From Danio rerio (lineage: Eukaryota > Chordata > Actinopteri > Cypriniformes > Danionidae), in contig NC_133185.1 of NCBI RefSeq assembly GCF_049306965.1, forward strand, positions 41,132,001 to 41,196,000: 64,000 bases of DNA. The letters run 5' to 3'. This document shows, one piece after another, positions 22,452 to 33,425 of the stretch (the first letter of the stretch is position 1; every line of letters begins with the position of its first letter). The position numbers and the translations under genes were made by a program. The notes below the pieces were generated by a model. It was given only the letters and a program-made list of their open reading frames with translations, ran no database searches and was not told the origin of the DNA.

Positions 22452-23465
22452 ATGGGAGTAAACGGAAAACATCTCCGTGTTTTATCTCACACTTTTAAGC
22501 GATATCATTTCACCGTCTGGCTCATGTGTTCCTTCGTTTTGTCCGATGAAGCACAGTGTCCTTTCAACTGCACATGTTTTAACAGATCTGTGATGTGCGA
22601 GGACTCTGACGAGATCAAACTACCTCTAGAAGTGCCTAGAAGGACACAGATCCTGACTTTAAACAATGTAAACATGTCAGTATTGATAGAGAGAGCGTTT
22701 TCAGCCAACGGGACAAATGCGCACAGTCTCCATGAGCTGTCATTGCGGGACAACAACATACAAGTGATTCAAAGTTGCGCGTTTTGTGGACTCCACAGAC
22801 TCCATTTGTTAGACTTGAGTCGCAATCGTTTAGAGGATGTGCATCCTGAAGCTTTTTCTGAGTTGAATCAGCTGCGTAATCTGAATCTCAGTTACACTTT
22901 AACTGCAGCGGGTGCGAATCAGCTATCGAGCGCACTGGACAGTCTGAGCAATCTCCAGATTCTGGACCTTTCTGGAAACCGTTTGAAGACTATCCCTCTT
23001 TCTGGGTTTGGGAAATTCAGTTTAACCATGCTCAACCTCACGCATAATTCAATCACAACATTGGATACCAATGAGCTAACTAAATTAAGCGAGTACAGGG
23101 AAATGCGCGTTTACTTGTCGCACAACCCGTTCGACTGTAGATGTGACAGACTGAGGGAGTTTCACGATTGGCTGAAGAACAGCTCGCAGTGCGCAGACTC
23201 CAAAAACTTGAGATGCGCGCTACCCAAAGTGCAGAAGGATTTACGCGTGGAGAGCGTGGACTGTAAAAACGTGGGCTCTTTTGTTCTTCTTGGCATTGTG
23301 CTGGCGCTCATCGGCGTGGTGTTCCTTATGGTGTTGTATTTGAACAGGCGAGGCATTAAAAGGTGGCTCAACAACATTAGAGAGGCCTGCCGGGATCAAA
23401 TGGAGGTGTATCATTACAGATATGAACAGGACTCCGATCCAAGGTTGACAAACGTTGCTGTTTAA
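22452..23465 (+). CDS. tpbgl: Trophoblast glycoprotein-like (5T4/WAIF family) LRR membrane protein
   Basis: A single-exon frame of 337 residues. A hydrophobic signal segment (about 19-31) precedes a Cys-rich LRR N-cap (C36, C40, C42, C49). Leucine-rich repeats follow at about 66-213 (LHELSLRDNNI, LHLLDLSRNRLEDV, LQILDLSGNRLKTI, LTMLNLTHNSI). Then come an LRR C-cap (NPFDCRC to C271), one transmembrane helix (276-297) and a short basic tail. The tail RRGIKRWLNNIREACRDQME...YHYRYEQDSDPR is the signature of vertebrate TPBG/TPBGL. Seven N-glycosylation sequons fall in the ectodomain (N39, N44, N74, N86, N145, N195, N243). TPBG (WAIF1) proteins sit at the plasma membrane and dampen canonical Wnt signalling by acting on LRP6. 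At 337 residues it is shorter than human TPBG (about 420). The LNRRGI and YEQD-DPR wording favours TPBGL over TPBG paralogues, but that is memory-based; tpbga/tpbgb remain possible. Confidence 0.9.
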   Translation: MGVNGKHLRVLSHTFKRYHFTVWLMCSFVLSDEAQCPFNCTCFNRSVMCEDSDEIKLPLEVPRRTQILTLNNVNMSVLIERAFSANGTNAHSLHELSLRDNNIQVIQSCAFCGLHRLHLLDLSRNRLEDVHPEAFSELNQLRNLNLSYTLTAAGANQLSSALDSLSNLQILDLSGNRLKTIPLSGFGKFSLTMLNLTHNSITTLDTNELTKLSEYREMRVYLSHNPFDCRCDRLREFHDWLKNSSQCADSKNLRCALPKVQKDLRVESVDCKNVGSFVLLGIVLALIGVVFLMVLYLNRRGIKRWLNNIREACRDQMEVYHYRYEQDSDPRLTNVAV

Positions 23466-23546
23466 GCAGAAGAACCTGCTGGTGTGTAATTTCCTTGAAC
23501 TCTTCGCGGAGATGCTGACAGCCAGACAGGAGTTTTGTGGCATTTA

Positions 23547-24305
23547 CAGTGCTCAGCATAATTGAGTACACCCCATTTTAAAATGAATATTTTATTATAT
23601 TTTATTTCTCAGTAAATATAATATTATTTTTATTATTATTTATTATTTTTAATATTATTAAATATAAATATATTATTAAAATTATAATTTAGTCACCAAA
23701 TATATTTAGAAATGGAAAGATAATACAGTACAATTAAATTCAAGCAAAATACTACAAAAGAAAATTACAATCTACAACAATTCAACAAAAATGTTTCGTT
23801 TTTTTTTTTTGCTTCTCTTAATTTTTATTTTAAAATGAATATTTTATTATATTTTATTTCTCAGTGAATAAAATACTATTTTTAATATTATTTATTATTC
23901 TGAATATTATAAAAGATATATATTTATTAAAATTATTATTTAGTCACCAAACTTATTTAGAAATTGAAAGATATTACAATTGAATTCAAACAAAATACTG
24001 CAAAAGAAAATTACAATCTACAAAATTACAAAGCAATTTAATTTTTTTATTTATTTATTTTTTGCTTCTCTTGATTTTTCATCTTTCTAAAATTTGTATT
24101 TAACATTTTTCTATAACATAAATTTGGGGGTACTAGTTTTTGGACCATTATCATAAATTATTTTGTTAGATTAGCTCCAGATTTGGCTTCAGTACTGACT
24201 AATCTAATGTATATGCACTAATATAATATTGTATAGCTTCCTATTAAAAAATGTGAATTTAAAAGAGAGATTTGTGAGGGGTGTACTCATATATGCTGAG
24301 CACTG
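23547..24305. mobile_element. TA-flanked Tc1/mariner-type non-autonomous transposon
   Basis: The inverted ends CAGTGCTCAGCATAATTGAG (23547) and 'atatatgctgagcactg' (ending 24305) are each flanked by TA (23545-23546, 24306-24307). The interior contains a direct duplication: about 23576-23825 and 23828-24075 are near copies ('aaaatgaatattttattata', 'agtcaccaaa', 'aaaagaaaattacaatctac'). It begins only 82 bp after the LRR-gene stop, so it probably lies in that gene's 3' UTR and may supply its polyadenylation signals (AATAAA near 23876). Confidence 0.85.
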
Positions 24306-24390
24306 TATGTTAGCTGTGAGACAAGCAACCTGTTTAAAATTGACATTCAGTAGAAAGTCTTTTAAATAATGTTTTTTTTTTTTTTTTTTT

Positions 24391-24850
24391 GGTAATGCCT
24401 TACAATAAGGTTGTATTAGTAATTTTAATAATGTGTTTACTAACATGAACAAACAATGAATGAACAATACATTTATAACAGTATTTATTTATCTTTTTTA
24501 CGTTAATGGAAATAAGTTGTTCAATGTTAGTGTATTTGAACTCACAATTCAATTCATCATTATTTCTATAGCGCCTTTACAATATACATTGTCAAAGCAG
24601 CTTCACATACTAATGTAATGTAAATTGAAACTGTCAGTCCAGTTTTCAGAGTTAAAGTTCAGTTTAGTCTAGTTCAGTGTGTTTTTTTACTATTGAAAGT
24701 CCAAACACTGAAGGTCAAATCCATCGATGCGCAGCTCCAAAAATTACAAGGCATATTAACTAAAGTAAACAAGCATAAATTTGGATTTTATTAAAGTAGA
24801 ATTGTTCTTTTTAGTAAATACATTAACTAATGAAACCTTATTGTAAATTG
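24391..24850. mobile_element. GGTAA...TTACAATAAGG MITE interrupted by a LINE/SINE-tail insert
   Basis: The left end 'ggtaatgccttacaataagg' and right end 'aaccttattgtaaa' (about 24835-24848) belong to the family at 20440. The middle (about 24548-24753) is foreign: 'attcaattcatcattatttc', then 'tatagcgcctttacaat' and 'gtcaaagcagcttcac'. This is a familiar fish retroposon 3' region. Confidence 0.65.
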
Positions 24851-25195
24851 TGATGGTTCATTTTAAATGTGTCAGGCTGATACATTGTTGAAGATTTCTC
24901 ATTTCAGAAAAAATGTATTATATTCCAAAGTCACAAAAAGATCCACCTCAGTATATATGATCAGTTTTAATATTACTTTTCAATAATGAGACCTCATCAA
25001 CGATGTATGCAGCCAAACAATGCGACCTCCAGAGCACACAGCCATCCAAATGAGATGCAGCTAAATGTTTGGAATTATGGGCATTTAATAACTCAGGTTG
25101 CACTCATGGGCGTGTCTGATTTTTATTTATTTTTTGTCCAATGAAAGTCTAGTAGTGAGAATGCCCCTCCCACCTGCATGTGACTATCTATAAAA
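24851..25195. other. Unassigned intergenic stretch
   Basis: No gene or recognised repeat. Confidence 0.3.
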
Positions 25196-26232
25196 AGGGA
25201 TAGTTCACGCTAAATTACAATTCTGGAATCATTTACTCAGTCTCCACATGACCAAATGGGTTTGTTTGTCTTACCTCTGTTAACCACAAAATATTTGAGG
25301 AAATGTTGGAAACTTGGTAGCTCTTGGCCACCTGTATTTTGTTTTACTATGAATGTCAATGGCTAAAAGGTTTCCAACACTTTTAATAATAGCCTAGAAG
25401 GAGAAAAACTCAAATGTTAGCAATCCAGCACAGACTCATTCTGGAAACATACCCCGATATACATTTCTGGAGATCGTGAATTATGTAGCCGGAGGTATGT
25501 ATGGTTGCATTTCGCCTTTAAAACGAATGCTAGGGGGAGGTATTACTGCGTTCCTTTTCATGCTTATCAGCTGACCGCTGACCTTCGTATAGACTGCTTT
25601 CACACTGTCACCAGTATGTCTAGTAGCTCGCCATGTACGTTGCTGGACTTGAGACGCAGCGAGGAGCTGACCACGATGACAAGGTTAGAGTAAGTAAAAA
25701 GTAAATTCGAAGAACAGTTCGAGAAAGAGGGTAAAACAAAAACAGAAGCCAAAAAATATAATGAACCAGTAAATAACAGGGTGAGAATGTGCTAAAATCT
25801 GAAAACGTGGTAAAAATCGGAGGGCTTTTCTGGATTGCTTTTTAAAACAGTCCATTGGGTTTAGGGAAGTGTGGTGGGTGGGTCAATCGGTGCTTTTGAA
25901 AACACTATTGGTTGGGTTTAGGGAAGGAGGAGAGTGGGATCAGTTAGTCAGCCGACAGCGGCCTCTGGTGGATTTACGTAGGAACAACAGCATGAAATGG
26001 CACTCGCAGGAGAAATTTTAGATCTCAAAAAGCGTACACAGCGGCCTCTAGTGGATTCATAGAAACAAAAACTGCAAAAAAAAAAAAAAAACGTAGCTCC
26101 TGGGATGTATTTGGTGCTCTCCAGAAATGTATACAGCAGTATGTTTTCAGAATGAGACTGTGTTGTAGAAATCACTTGAGGGCTAGTAGATGATGAGTAC
26201 ATTTTCATTTCAGGGTGAACTACACCTTTAAT
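25196..26232. mobile_element. GGGATAGTTCAC MITE split by R700 copy B
   Basis: The left end 'agggatagttcacgctaaat' (about 25196) and right end 'cagggtgaactacaccttta' (ending about 26230) are inverse forms of a common zebrafish terminus. A second copy, uninterrupted, is at 47029-47289. The R700 element at 25428-26168 lies inside. Confidence 0.65.
25428..26168 (+). mobile_element. Repeat family R700, copy B (both ends present)
   Basis: Starts 'agactcattctggaaacata' and ends 'ttttcagaatgagactgtgt', giving inverted termini about 740 bp apart. The same open frame as copy A is partly kept (25505-25693: CTLLDLRRSEELTTMTRLE). The 'attggttgggtttagggaag' region follows, then an A-run near 26077. This copy defines the family limits. 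Confidence 0.7.
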
Positions 26233-27589
26233 GGTTCTGGATTTTGCAGGTTACAAATGCCATTGAGATGAATGGGAATGCTAGCTTTCTCCTGGTATTA
26301 TAAATCTCTCTACAAGCAATATAAAGTATTATATCATGGTTCATGTGACTTAAACTGAAGCTTTCTGGCTGTATTTCATAACCAGAAATTCCCACATCAA
26401 TACATCAACAAGGAGGGGGAAAACAGGGCTTGATAAGCAATTTCTGAGCTTTAAGTGTTATTTGTATTCGAGGCCAAAATGATAGTGGCCTAAATGTAAA
26501 TACATTTATCTTTTTTTATTGTTCTAATATGTAAACAACAAGCTCAAGTAATATAGGAGAATACAAGAAATGTTATTTCTTCTTAATGAATACATTTATT
26601 TCCCTAATGCATTTTACGTATTACACTTGCTGCAACAATTTGTGTGAGGTACAAACACAAACAAACATGCATAACATTTCCCTTTAAATAGGCAATATTA
26701 AAATACATACATTTGTTGCATCTCTTGTTGAATAGTATGAGAATGTGCATTGTGGTGAATGGATGCATAAAGAGTATGTGCTGCCTGGACTACTGCTTGA
26801 ATTTTACTCTCTCTGTTACTCTCACTTTTTTACCCTATAACCATGTATACAGTGCCAAGTCCAGACACTCTTGGTCTAGAGTGGAACAAAACTATTTATT
26901 TTATTTAAAACATTTTTTGCAATCTTCAAATCTAGACCTTTGATTTAGTTTATGTGTATGGATATTTGACTGTACAAAAGATGTGCAGTTCTCCCCTTCA
27001 TCAGCTCTTTGCATTTTTCAAATGACTGTGATGCAGCCCAAATAATCATGTGAAATTACATTTAGAGCAGTGATATAATATCATTTTATAAACGAATGAC
27101 TTGCATCCTCAATAAAACTCAAGAAATCCTTAATGACTGCGGTTTGTGTGTGTGTGTGTGGGTTTATTTTTACAAGTTAATGGATCATATCAATCGTATT
27201 TGCTTTCATATCAGTTTAGCAGCTAATTAAGCAAATCTAAGCTGAGAGGAAATCTGCTATTCCCCATAAACAAATTCTGAGATGACATGTGATTACTGAA
27301 TTAATTGTCAGTTTCTTACAGAAAGTGGAATATCATTAATCCTTTTGTATTGCAAATTGACTAGCCTTTCATTATGTTGGTGGCTGTTTTTGCCCCATTG
27401 ACTTCCATTTTAACTACAACATTTTTTGAATGCAATGCTAAGACACCCAATAATCTTGGATTCTTGATTGTTGCTGGTTTTTCCTGTTAGGAAGAGGTCA
27501 AATTTGTCATTTTTACAATGTTAACGATCTAGACGTAAAGTCTAAAGCGCATGGCACTAAAGGCATGTCTAAATCACCTTTTATAACAA
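26233..27589. other. Intergenic DNA with no recognised gene
   Basis: No coding sequence is supported. A short (TG)n lies at 27143-27160, and 27370-27420 resembles a common MITE tail ('gccccattgacttcca'). Confidence 0.35.
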
Positions 27590-28810
27590 TAACATTATAC
27601 GAAAGCAAATTGTCATGAATAAACTGAAAAAGCCTCCCAAGAAGAAGAAGGCATAAAGGCAGTGGTTATTCATTTTGAAGAAAGTAATAATTTTTGTAAT
27701 ATTTTATTCCTTTAAATCTTTTTCATCTGTAAATATATTAGCGTATTGCTGTACATCCTGTGTGTATTAAGTAATATGTAAGGGAGGCGCACAACTAACG
27801 CGCTCTGCACTGAACTTTAGACCTCCTTTCTGCTGGTCTATTGTACAGTCTATTTTAGATACTCAAAACAGCAACGCGCCAGCAATGCACCTTAACACAC
27901 CTCCTTTTTTAGACTAGAACGCCCATGGGCGCACATATGAGTGCAAATGCATTTGCTATTTAAACAGCCTGCTGCAAAACGTCAAAACGACACTTGCGTT
28001 GAGCTGATACTAGCAAATAACTTTTGCGTCGCACCTTGGGCCGCATTGCACCGGGTGTATGACAGGGCCAGAAAACTGAACGTTACACTACTGAGAAAAC
28101 AGTTAAACTGCGAATCTGCAGCACTCAGATAAAGAACAAGCCTCTTCCATTGGGCCTTTTTACTTTCTCTTTACTTTTACTACTTACTCCTTCACTTTCG
28201 GAGATCAGGAAATGGTGTTTTTTGTTTCAAAACTATTTCTAAATTCAGTTCTAATTATAATATGGTGATGCATACGTCTCCAAAACCCGACAGGTGGACA
28301 AATCTAAATTTGTTTTTATTAAAACAAAAATAATTATGAATATAATAAATAATACTGCTAATATTATTATTATTATTATTATACAAATGCAAATTGTCAT
28401 GAATAAACTGAAAAAGCTCATGACATAAAGGCATGGAAGAAGAGTTTTTACATCTACTGTATGTAGTAAATAATACTTTTTGAAACATTTTAATCATATT
28501 TTTTTCATATGTAAAGTTATTTGTGTATTGCTGTACATCCTGTGTGTATTAAGCGTTTGGACCTGCATAGGCGCATAACTAACGCAATTTGCACTGGGCT
28601 TTAGACCTGGTTTTAGTTGGTCAATGATGCCATCTATTTCAGTTTTTCAATTAGCAATGCACCAACAATGCACCTTAAAACACCTCCTTTATAGACCAGC
28701 ACACCCATGAGTCCACAAAGTGGCGCCAATGAATTTGCTTTTTAAGGAATGTGCCACAAAACGTGAAAATTACAGTTGCACTAGTCTGAAAATAGCAACA
28801 AATCATGACC
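27590..28810. repeat. Direct pair of a roughly 450-bp repeat
   Basis: Copy 1 (about 27590-28050) and copy 2 (about 28372-28800) share 'gcaaattgtcatgaataaac', 'tattgctgtacatcctgtgt', 'caatgcaccttaa' with 'acacctcctt', and 'gctgcaaaacgt'-type sequence. They are separated by about 320 bp containing an ATT run. The interior resembles hAT-type MITE sequence, but no termini were found. Confidence 0.65.
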
Positions 28811-28814
28811 TCTG

Positions 28815-28960
28815 CTTAATGTGTCATCCAAAAGATGGCGCTCACTGAGCAGTAGCCCCTTCAATATACTAGGGTGTTACGACCCACACAGACCACAGGT
28901 TGAGCACCCCTGCTGGCCTCACTATCACCACTTCCATTATAATGGAAAAATGGGGCAAAA
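28815..28960 (-). mobile_element. SINE3-type fragment (body only)
   Basis: Shares 'aagatggcgctcactgagca' and 'tgttacgacccacacagacc' with the zebrafish 5S-rRNA-derived SINE3 body read on the minus strand. The 5S head is absent. Confidence 0.5.
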
Positions 28961-29934
28961 ACAGCCTCAAACATAATGAAAGGGTAGTCAATTTACCCAG
29001 TGTATTGAGTTTTTGGAAAAAAATCCAAAGCATTTCTCCAAAATATATGTCTAGATAAGATTTTTCACCAAAAATCCTTCCATTTGCTGAAACACAGAGA
29101 AAAGTGTGGCCAAATTAAGCCTCAAAATCACTCAGCGTGCATCAAAACATCCCAAACAGCACACTAGGGTTAAGCATGTTCAGTTTATGTGTACACAATC
29201 TTTTCTGCTCAATCTCAACCTCCCTCTTTAAGTAGCCCATATATGAAGCTCTCCCTCCTCAATATTGATGATAGCTGGAGACAATTTGCTGCTAATAAAA
29301 GAACAGAGGCATGGCTGAAGACAAATCTGTGACATAATTATAGCAGTACTGGGATTAATCTCATCAGGGTCATAACCAGAAGAGGGCAAGCCAATGTCCT
29401 ATAAATCCTCCCTTCTTCAAGTCCTGAGCCTGATTCATTTGCACAGGTTTAATTACTTGGTTCTTGATGATCGGGTATTTGATTTTCAACACAGTGTCAG
29501 TCATGTAACGGCACAACCTCCGATACAAATCCTGTTGGCACTGAACAGAAAAATGAATGTCTTGTGCAAACCTGTTTCCCTCCAGTGAGTATGAATCTTT
29601 TTTAATATAAAGCTGGTGTTATTGATGTTTACTCTATGCTTCATTAACCTCTGAATGGTTTCCTGCATGTGGAATACAGATATTTGAGAGGTTGTTTTTT
29701 TGGGTTAAGTGAAAGTCAGAAACTACCATTTAGCCTATCAAATATTGTACACTTTCAACATTCGATTCTACTACTTATTTTGTTAATGTATATTATGACA
29801 AGTCTGTATTTTTTGGCTAAATTCAGATATAGTTGTTGATTTCTTTTACTTTTATTTACTAAAAGGTGACTGTATACCATGATAAACAAAAGCAGATGAA
29901 TGAAATTGCTTATAAAAATGCTAAAATAACCACT
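28961..29934. other. Intergenic DNA with no recognised gene
   Basis: A 64-codon frame at 29394-29588 has no domain. Nothing else recognised. Confidence 0.3.
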
Positions 29935-30140
29935 GACATGGTGTCCCCTTCACTATACAGGGGCATTAGGACTGACACAGACCGCAGGTTGAGTGCCCCC
30001 CTGAGTGCCTCAGTAACATCACTTCCATCAGCAACCGTGTTTTCCCATGTGGTGTAGATCCAGGTACTGACCAGGCTCTGCCCTGTTTGCTTCAGTGAGT
30101 AACCACTTTTGGGCTGCAGGGTGATATGGCTGTGGCACTG
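29935..30140 (-). mobile_element. 5S-rRNA-derived SINE3 fragment with head
   Basis: The segment 'atccaggtactgaccaggct' + 'ctgccctg' (30057-30085) is the complement of the internal 5S rRNA promoter region. The SINE3 body ('gcattaggactgacacagac', about 29962) lies to its left. The element reads on the minus strand, is truncated in the body and diverged in the head, so it is not a working 5S gene. Confidence 0.6.
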
Positions 30141-30352
30141 TTGAAAATATTACTTTTTTAACAACATGCAACATACATTGTATCAGATTTAATGACAAAA
30201 AGTCAAGACTAATTTTGCTAAGTTAATCAGGTTTTGGCAAAATTTTTTAAGTTATACGAAGTTTTACTTAACATTTTTAGCTAATATACTTTATAAAAGT
30301 TCAGTTGATTTAACTAAATTTGCAGCAGCAAGATTTTTTTTTTTACAGTGTA
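30141..30352. mobile_element. MITE half with ...TTTTTTTTACAGTGTA end
   Basis: The right terminus 'ttttttttttacagtgta' at about 30335-30352 mirrors the ACACTGTAAAAA start near 6865. A 'ttaagttatacgaagttttacttaac' interior fits the same AT-rich MITE. Confidence 0.4.
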
Positions 30353-30360
30353 TACATTTA

Positions 30361-31109
30361 CAGTTGTGCTCGAAAGTTAACACACCCCTTAAAAAACGTG
30401 AATAATTTTAACAAAATAATAGAGATCATACAAAAGTTGTGTTATTTTTTTATTTAGTGCTGTCCTGATTAAGATATTTCACATAAAATAAGTTTACATA
30501 TATCTCCCAAGACAAAAACATTATTAATGAGGAAATTATAAAAAATAAAAAAAACCTGCAACAGTTTACATTCTCTTTGTTTGTGGTTTCCTGATGATCT
30601 GCATTTTCTGCTTTGTGATGGATGTTTACAAGTCGCTGGTTTGCTCTGAACAGTTAAACTGACTGCTTTTCTTCAGAAAAAAACCCATGTTCTGCAGACT
30701 CTTCAGTTTTCTAGCATCTTCTGCAGATTTGAACCCTTTCCAGCAAGGACTGTATGATTGTGAGTTTTATCTTTTCACTCTGAGAATGATTGAAGGACTC
30801 AAACACAACTGTTAAAACAGGTTTAAACCCTCACTGATGCTCCAGAAGGAAACACAAGGCATTGAGAGTAGAGATGTGAAAACTTAATCTGAAGATTCAT
30901 GTAAATTGCACTTCAGTTGTTTTCTAGAATGAGCAAGTATTTTTGTAATTTTTAATAAGCAGCGCTAAATGGAAAAAGGTTATTTCAACGAAATAAAAAG
31001 AGAAATTGGAAATTTGTTCTGGTTGAAAGTTTTCACTTCCTCTGGCTTTTAGAGTTAATCACATTCTATACGATTTTTCAAGGGATATGTAAACTTTCGA
31101 GCACAGCTG
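30361..31109. mobile_element. TA-flanked Tc1-type non-autonomous element
   Basis: Inverted ends CAGTTGTGCTCGAAAGTTAA (30361) and 'aactttcgagcacagctg' (ending 31109), with TA on each side (30359-30360, 31110-31111). The 749-bp interior is non-coding. Typical of zebrafish Tc1 deletion derivatives. Confidence 0.88.
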
Positions 31110-31716
31110 TATACTGTTAACATCTTAAAGTGTAAAAAAAAGGTTTGTTTAGGGGTTTCATTATCCTATAATGGGCTGCAGAAAAACAATATCTAAAAGG
31201 TAAAGGCTTGCATTGAAAGAGAAATAGGCCGTACAAAAATGAAAATGGGTAACATGCTAATTAGGATGTGATGTCAATGTTTCTAGCAGGCTTTGACTAT
31301 TTTCCATTTAATTTTTCTATTTTCAAGAGAACTCAAATAAATCCACTTGGAATAATGCACTAATTATAAATGCTATGGTACATTTATGTAAGCTTATGAA
31401 GAGTTTAATAACCTCTGTGTCCTGTTTCACAGACAAACATGGTTTTGCAAAGAAACAATGTTGAGTAAATAGTTGAATATTTCTTCTTTTATTTATACAA
31501 TGATTGCTCCAAAGCAGGTATTGGCTCATTGTCCCAGAAAGGCAGCGTTACTTATGCTTTACTATCTTTCAGAACTTAACTGTACTCCTGTGTCATAGAA
31601 GGGACCCAAAAAGGATGGTAAGTATGAACAGTTTAATGAATTGAATGGCAGTATAAACAAATAACCAGAGATGAATGATAGGAATGGTTAAAGTTGGAGG
31701 GAGATGACTGGAGAAG
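31110..31716. other. Unassigned DNA
   Basis: No gene recognised. The last 100 bp (from about 31600) and the flank after 33665 form one interrupted sequence, similar in style to 17.77 kb ('aggatggtaagtatgaacag'), probably an older repeat. Confidence 0.3.
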
Positions 31717-31861
31717 GGATATGGCCAGGGCCGGCGCGTTCATAGAGGCGACCTAGGCGGCCGCCAAGGGCGGCAGATTACAGAGGGCGGCGTCCCTGAC
31801 ACAACCCTTACCTCTCCGGCCCTCAGTTATATCCAGGTCTAGGGCGGCGTCCGCGACACAT

Positions 31862-33425
31862 TTCACATTTACATTTAGTCATTTAGCAGACGCTTTTATC
31901 CAAAGCGACTTACAAATGAGGACAAGGAAGCAATTTTCACAACTAAGAGCAACAATGAATAAGTGCTATAGGCAAGTTTCAGGTCTGTAAAGTCTAAGAA
32001 GGGAAGTATTAGTAGTATTAGTATTTTTTTTTTTTTTTTTGGTACAGTTAGTGTGATATTCAGAGAGGCAATTGCAGATTAGGAAGTGTAGTGGAGAGTA
32101 AATAGTTGAGTTTTTAGTCGTTTCTTGAAATTAGCGAGTGACTCTGCTGTTCTGATGCAGTTAGGGAGTTCATTCCACCAACTGGGCAGATTGAGCGTGA
32201 GCGTGAGCGAAAGTGATTTCTTCCCTCTTTGGGATGGAACCACGAGGCGACGTTCATTCACAGAACGCAAGTTTCTGGAGGGCACATAGATCTGCAGAAG
32301 TGAGAGCAGATAAGAAGGAGCAAGGCCAGAAGTCACTTTGTAGGCAAACATCAGAGCTTTGAATTTGATGCGAGCAGCAACTGGCAGCCAGTGCAAACGG
32401 ACTAGCAGTGGAGTGACATGTGCTCGTTTAGGTTCATTGAAGACCACTCGTGCTGCTGCGTTCTGGAGCAGTTGAAGAGGCTTGATAGAGTTAGCTGGAA
32501 GCCCGGCTAGTAGAGAGTTGCAGTAATCCAGTTTGGAGAGAACAAGAGCTTGAACAAGGAGTTGAACTGCATGTTCAGATAAGAAGGGTCGGATCTTTCT
32601 GATGTTATAGAGTGCGAATCTGCACAATCGAGCAGTTCTAGAAATGTGGTCAGAGAAGTTTAGTTGGTCATCAATCGTTACTCCAAGGCTTTTCACCATT
32701 TTGGATGCAATAATGGTTGCCCCATCCATCTGGATTGAAAAGTTATGGTGTAGAGTCGAGTTGGCAGAAACTACAAGCATTTCCGTTTTTGCAAGGTTCA
32801 GCTGGAGATGATGATCTTTCATCCAGTGTGAAATATCCAACAGGCAGGCTGAGATGCGAGCTGGAACCGAGGGATCATCAGGATGAAAAGAGAGGTATAG
32901 CTGGGTATCATCAGCATAGCAGTGGTAGGAGAATCCATGTCTCTGGATGACTGGTCCTAGAGATGATGTGTAGATGGAGAAGAGAAGTGGCCCAAGAACA
33001 GAGCCTTGAGGTACCCCAGTGTTTAGATGCTGTAGGTTGGACACCTCTCCCCTCCAAGACACCCTGAATGACCTGTCAGTGAAGTAAGATCTGAACCATT
33101 GTATAACAGTGCCCGCAACGCCCAGTGACTCGAGCGTAGATAGCAGGATCTGGTGGTTGACAGTGTCAAAAGCAGCTGACAAGTCCAGCAAAATGAGGAC
33201 TGATGATTTAGAGTCTGCTTTAGCCAGTCTGAGATCCTCCACGACCGAGAGCAGGGCAGTCTCAGTTGAGTGGCCTTTCTTAAAGCCGGATTGCTTGTTG
33301 TCCATGAGATTGTTTTGAGTAAAAAAGTCCAGGACTTGATTGAACACTACTTTCTCCAGAATCTTGGCCATGAATGGAAGCAGGGATACTGGTCTGTAGT
33401 TTTCAAGTAGCGAAAACACTACTTG
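31862..33425 (-). mobile_element. 5'-truncated L2/CR1-clade LINE
   Basis: An LINE reading on the minus strand. It contains an open reverse-transcriptase frame followed by a 3' tail with the fish retroposon core 'tttagcagacgcttttatcc' + 'aaagcgacttacaa' (31878-31916). The 5' endonuclease half is missing. At the 5' junction a perfect 12-bp palindrome, GTTTTCAAGTAG (33399-33410) and its complement (33419-33430), marks the truncation point. Confidence 0.88.
32079..33419 (-). CDS. LINE reverse transcriptase fragment, open 446 codons
   Basis: Non-LTR reverse transcriptase of the L2/CR1 group. Read from the first Met (only the frame's first ATG, not a native start), it opens LENYRPVSLLPFMAKILEKV (motif 0/1). 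It has motif A LLDLSAAFDTVNH (D79), motif B TGVPQGSVLGP (135-144), motif C CYADDTQLYL (YADD 168-171) and KTEMLVV. The thumb/C-terminal region runs SLGVTIDDQLNF...SKLDYCNSLLAGLP...LHWLPV and ends LANFKKRLKTQLFTLHYTS. The apurinic endonuclease domain that normally precedes it is deleted. No stop interrupts 446 codons, so the insertion is fairly young, but without a 5' end it cannot transpose alone. It lies wholly inside the GC-rich hAT-like element. Confidence 0.85.
   Translation of the reverse strand: MFSLLENYRPVSLLPFMAKILEKVVFNQVLDFFTQNNLMDNKQSGFKKGHSTETALLSVVEDLRLAKADSKSSVLILLDLSAAFDTVNHQILLSTLESLGVAGTVIQWFRSYFTDRSFRVSWRGEVSNLQHLNTGVPQGSVLGPLLFSIYTSSLGPVIQRHGFSYHCYADDTQLYLSFHPDDPSVPARISACLLDISHWMKDHHLQLNLAKTEMLVVSANSTLHHNFSIQMDGATIIASKMVKSLGVTIDDQLNFSDHISRTARLCRFALYNIRKIRPFLSEHAVQLLVQALVLSKLDYCNSLLAGLPANSIKPLQLLQNAAARVVFNEPKRAHVTPLLVRLHWLPVAARIKFKALMFAYKVTSGLAPSYLLSLLQIYVPSRNLRSVNERRLVVPSQRGKKSLSLTLTLNLPSWWNELPNCIRTAESLANFKKRLKTQLFTLHYTS

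Noticed and set aside
22505-23571. Minus-strand frames overlapping the LRR gene
   Set aside because: Shadows of a well-supported plus-strand gene, no domains.
29935-30140. A 5S rRNA gene
   Set aside because: Only a diverged half of the 5S internal region is present, joined to a SINE3 body.
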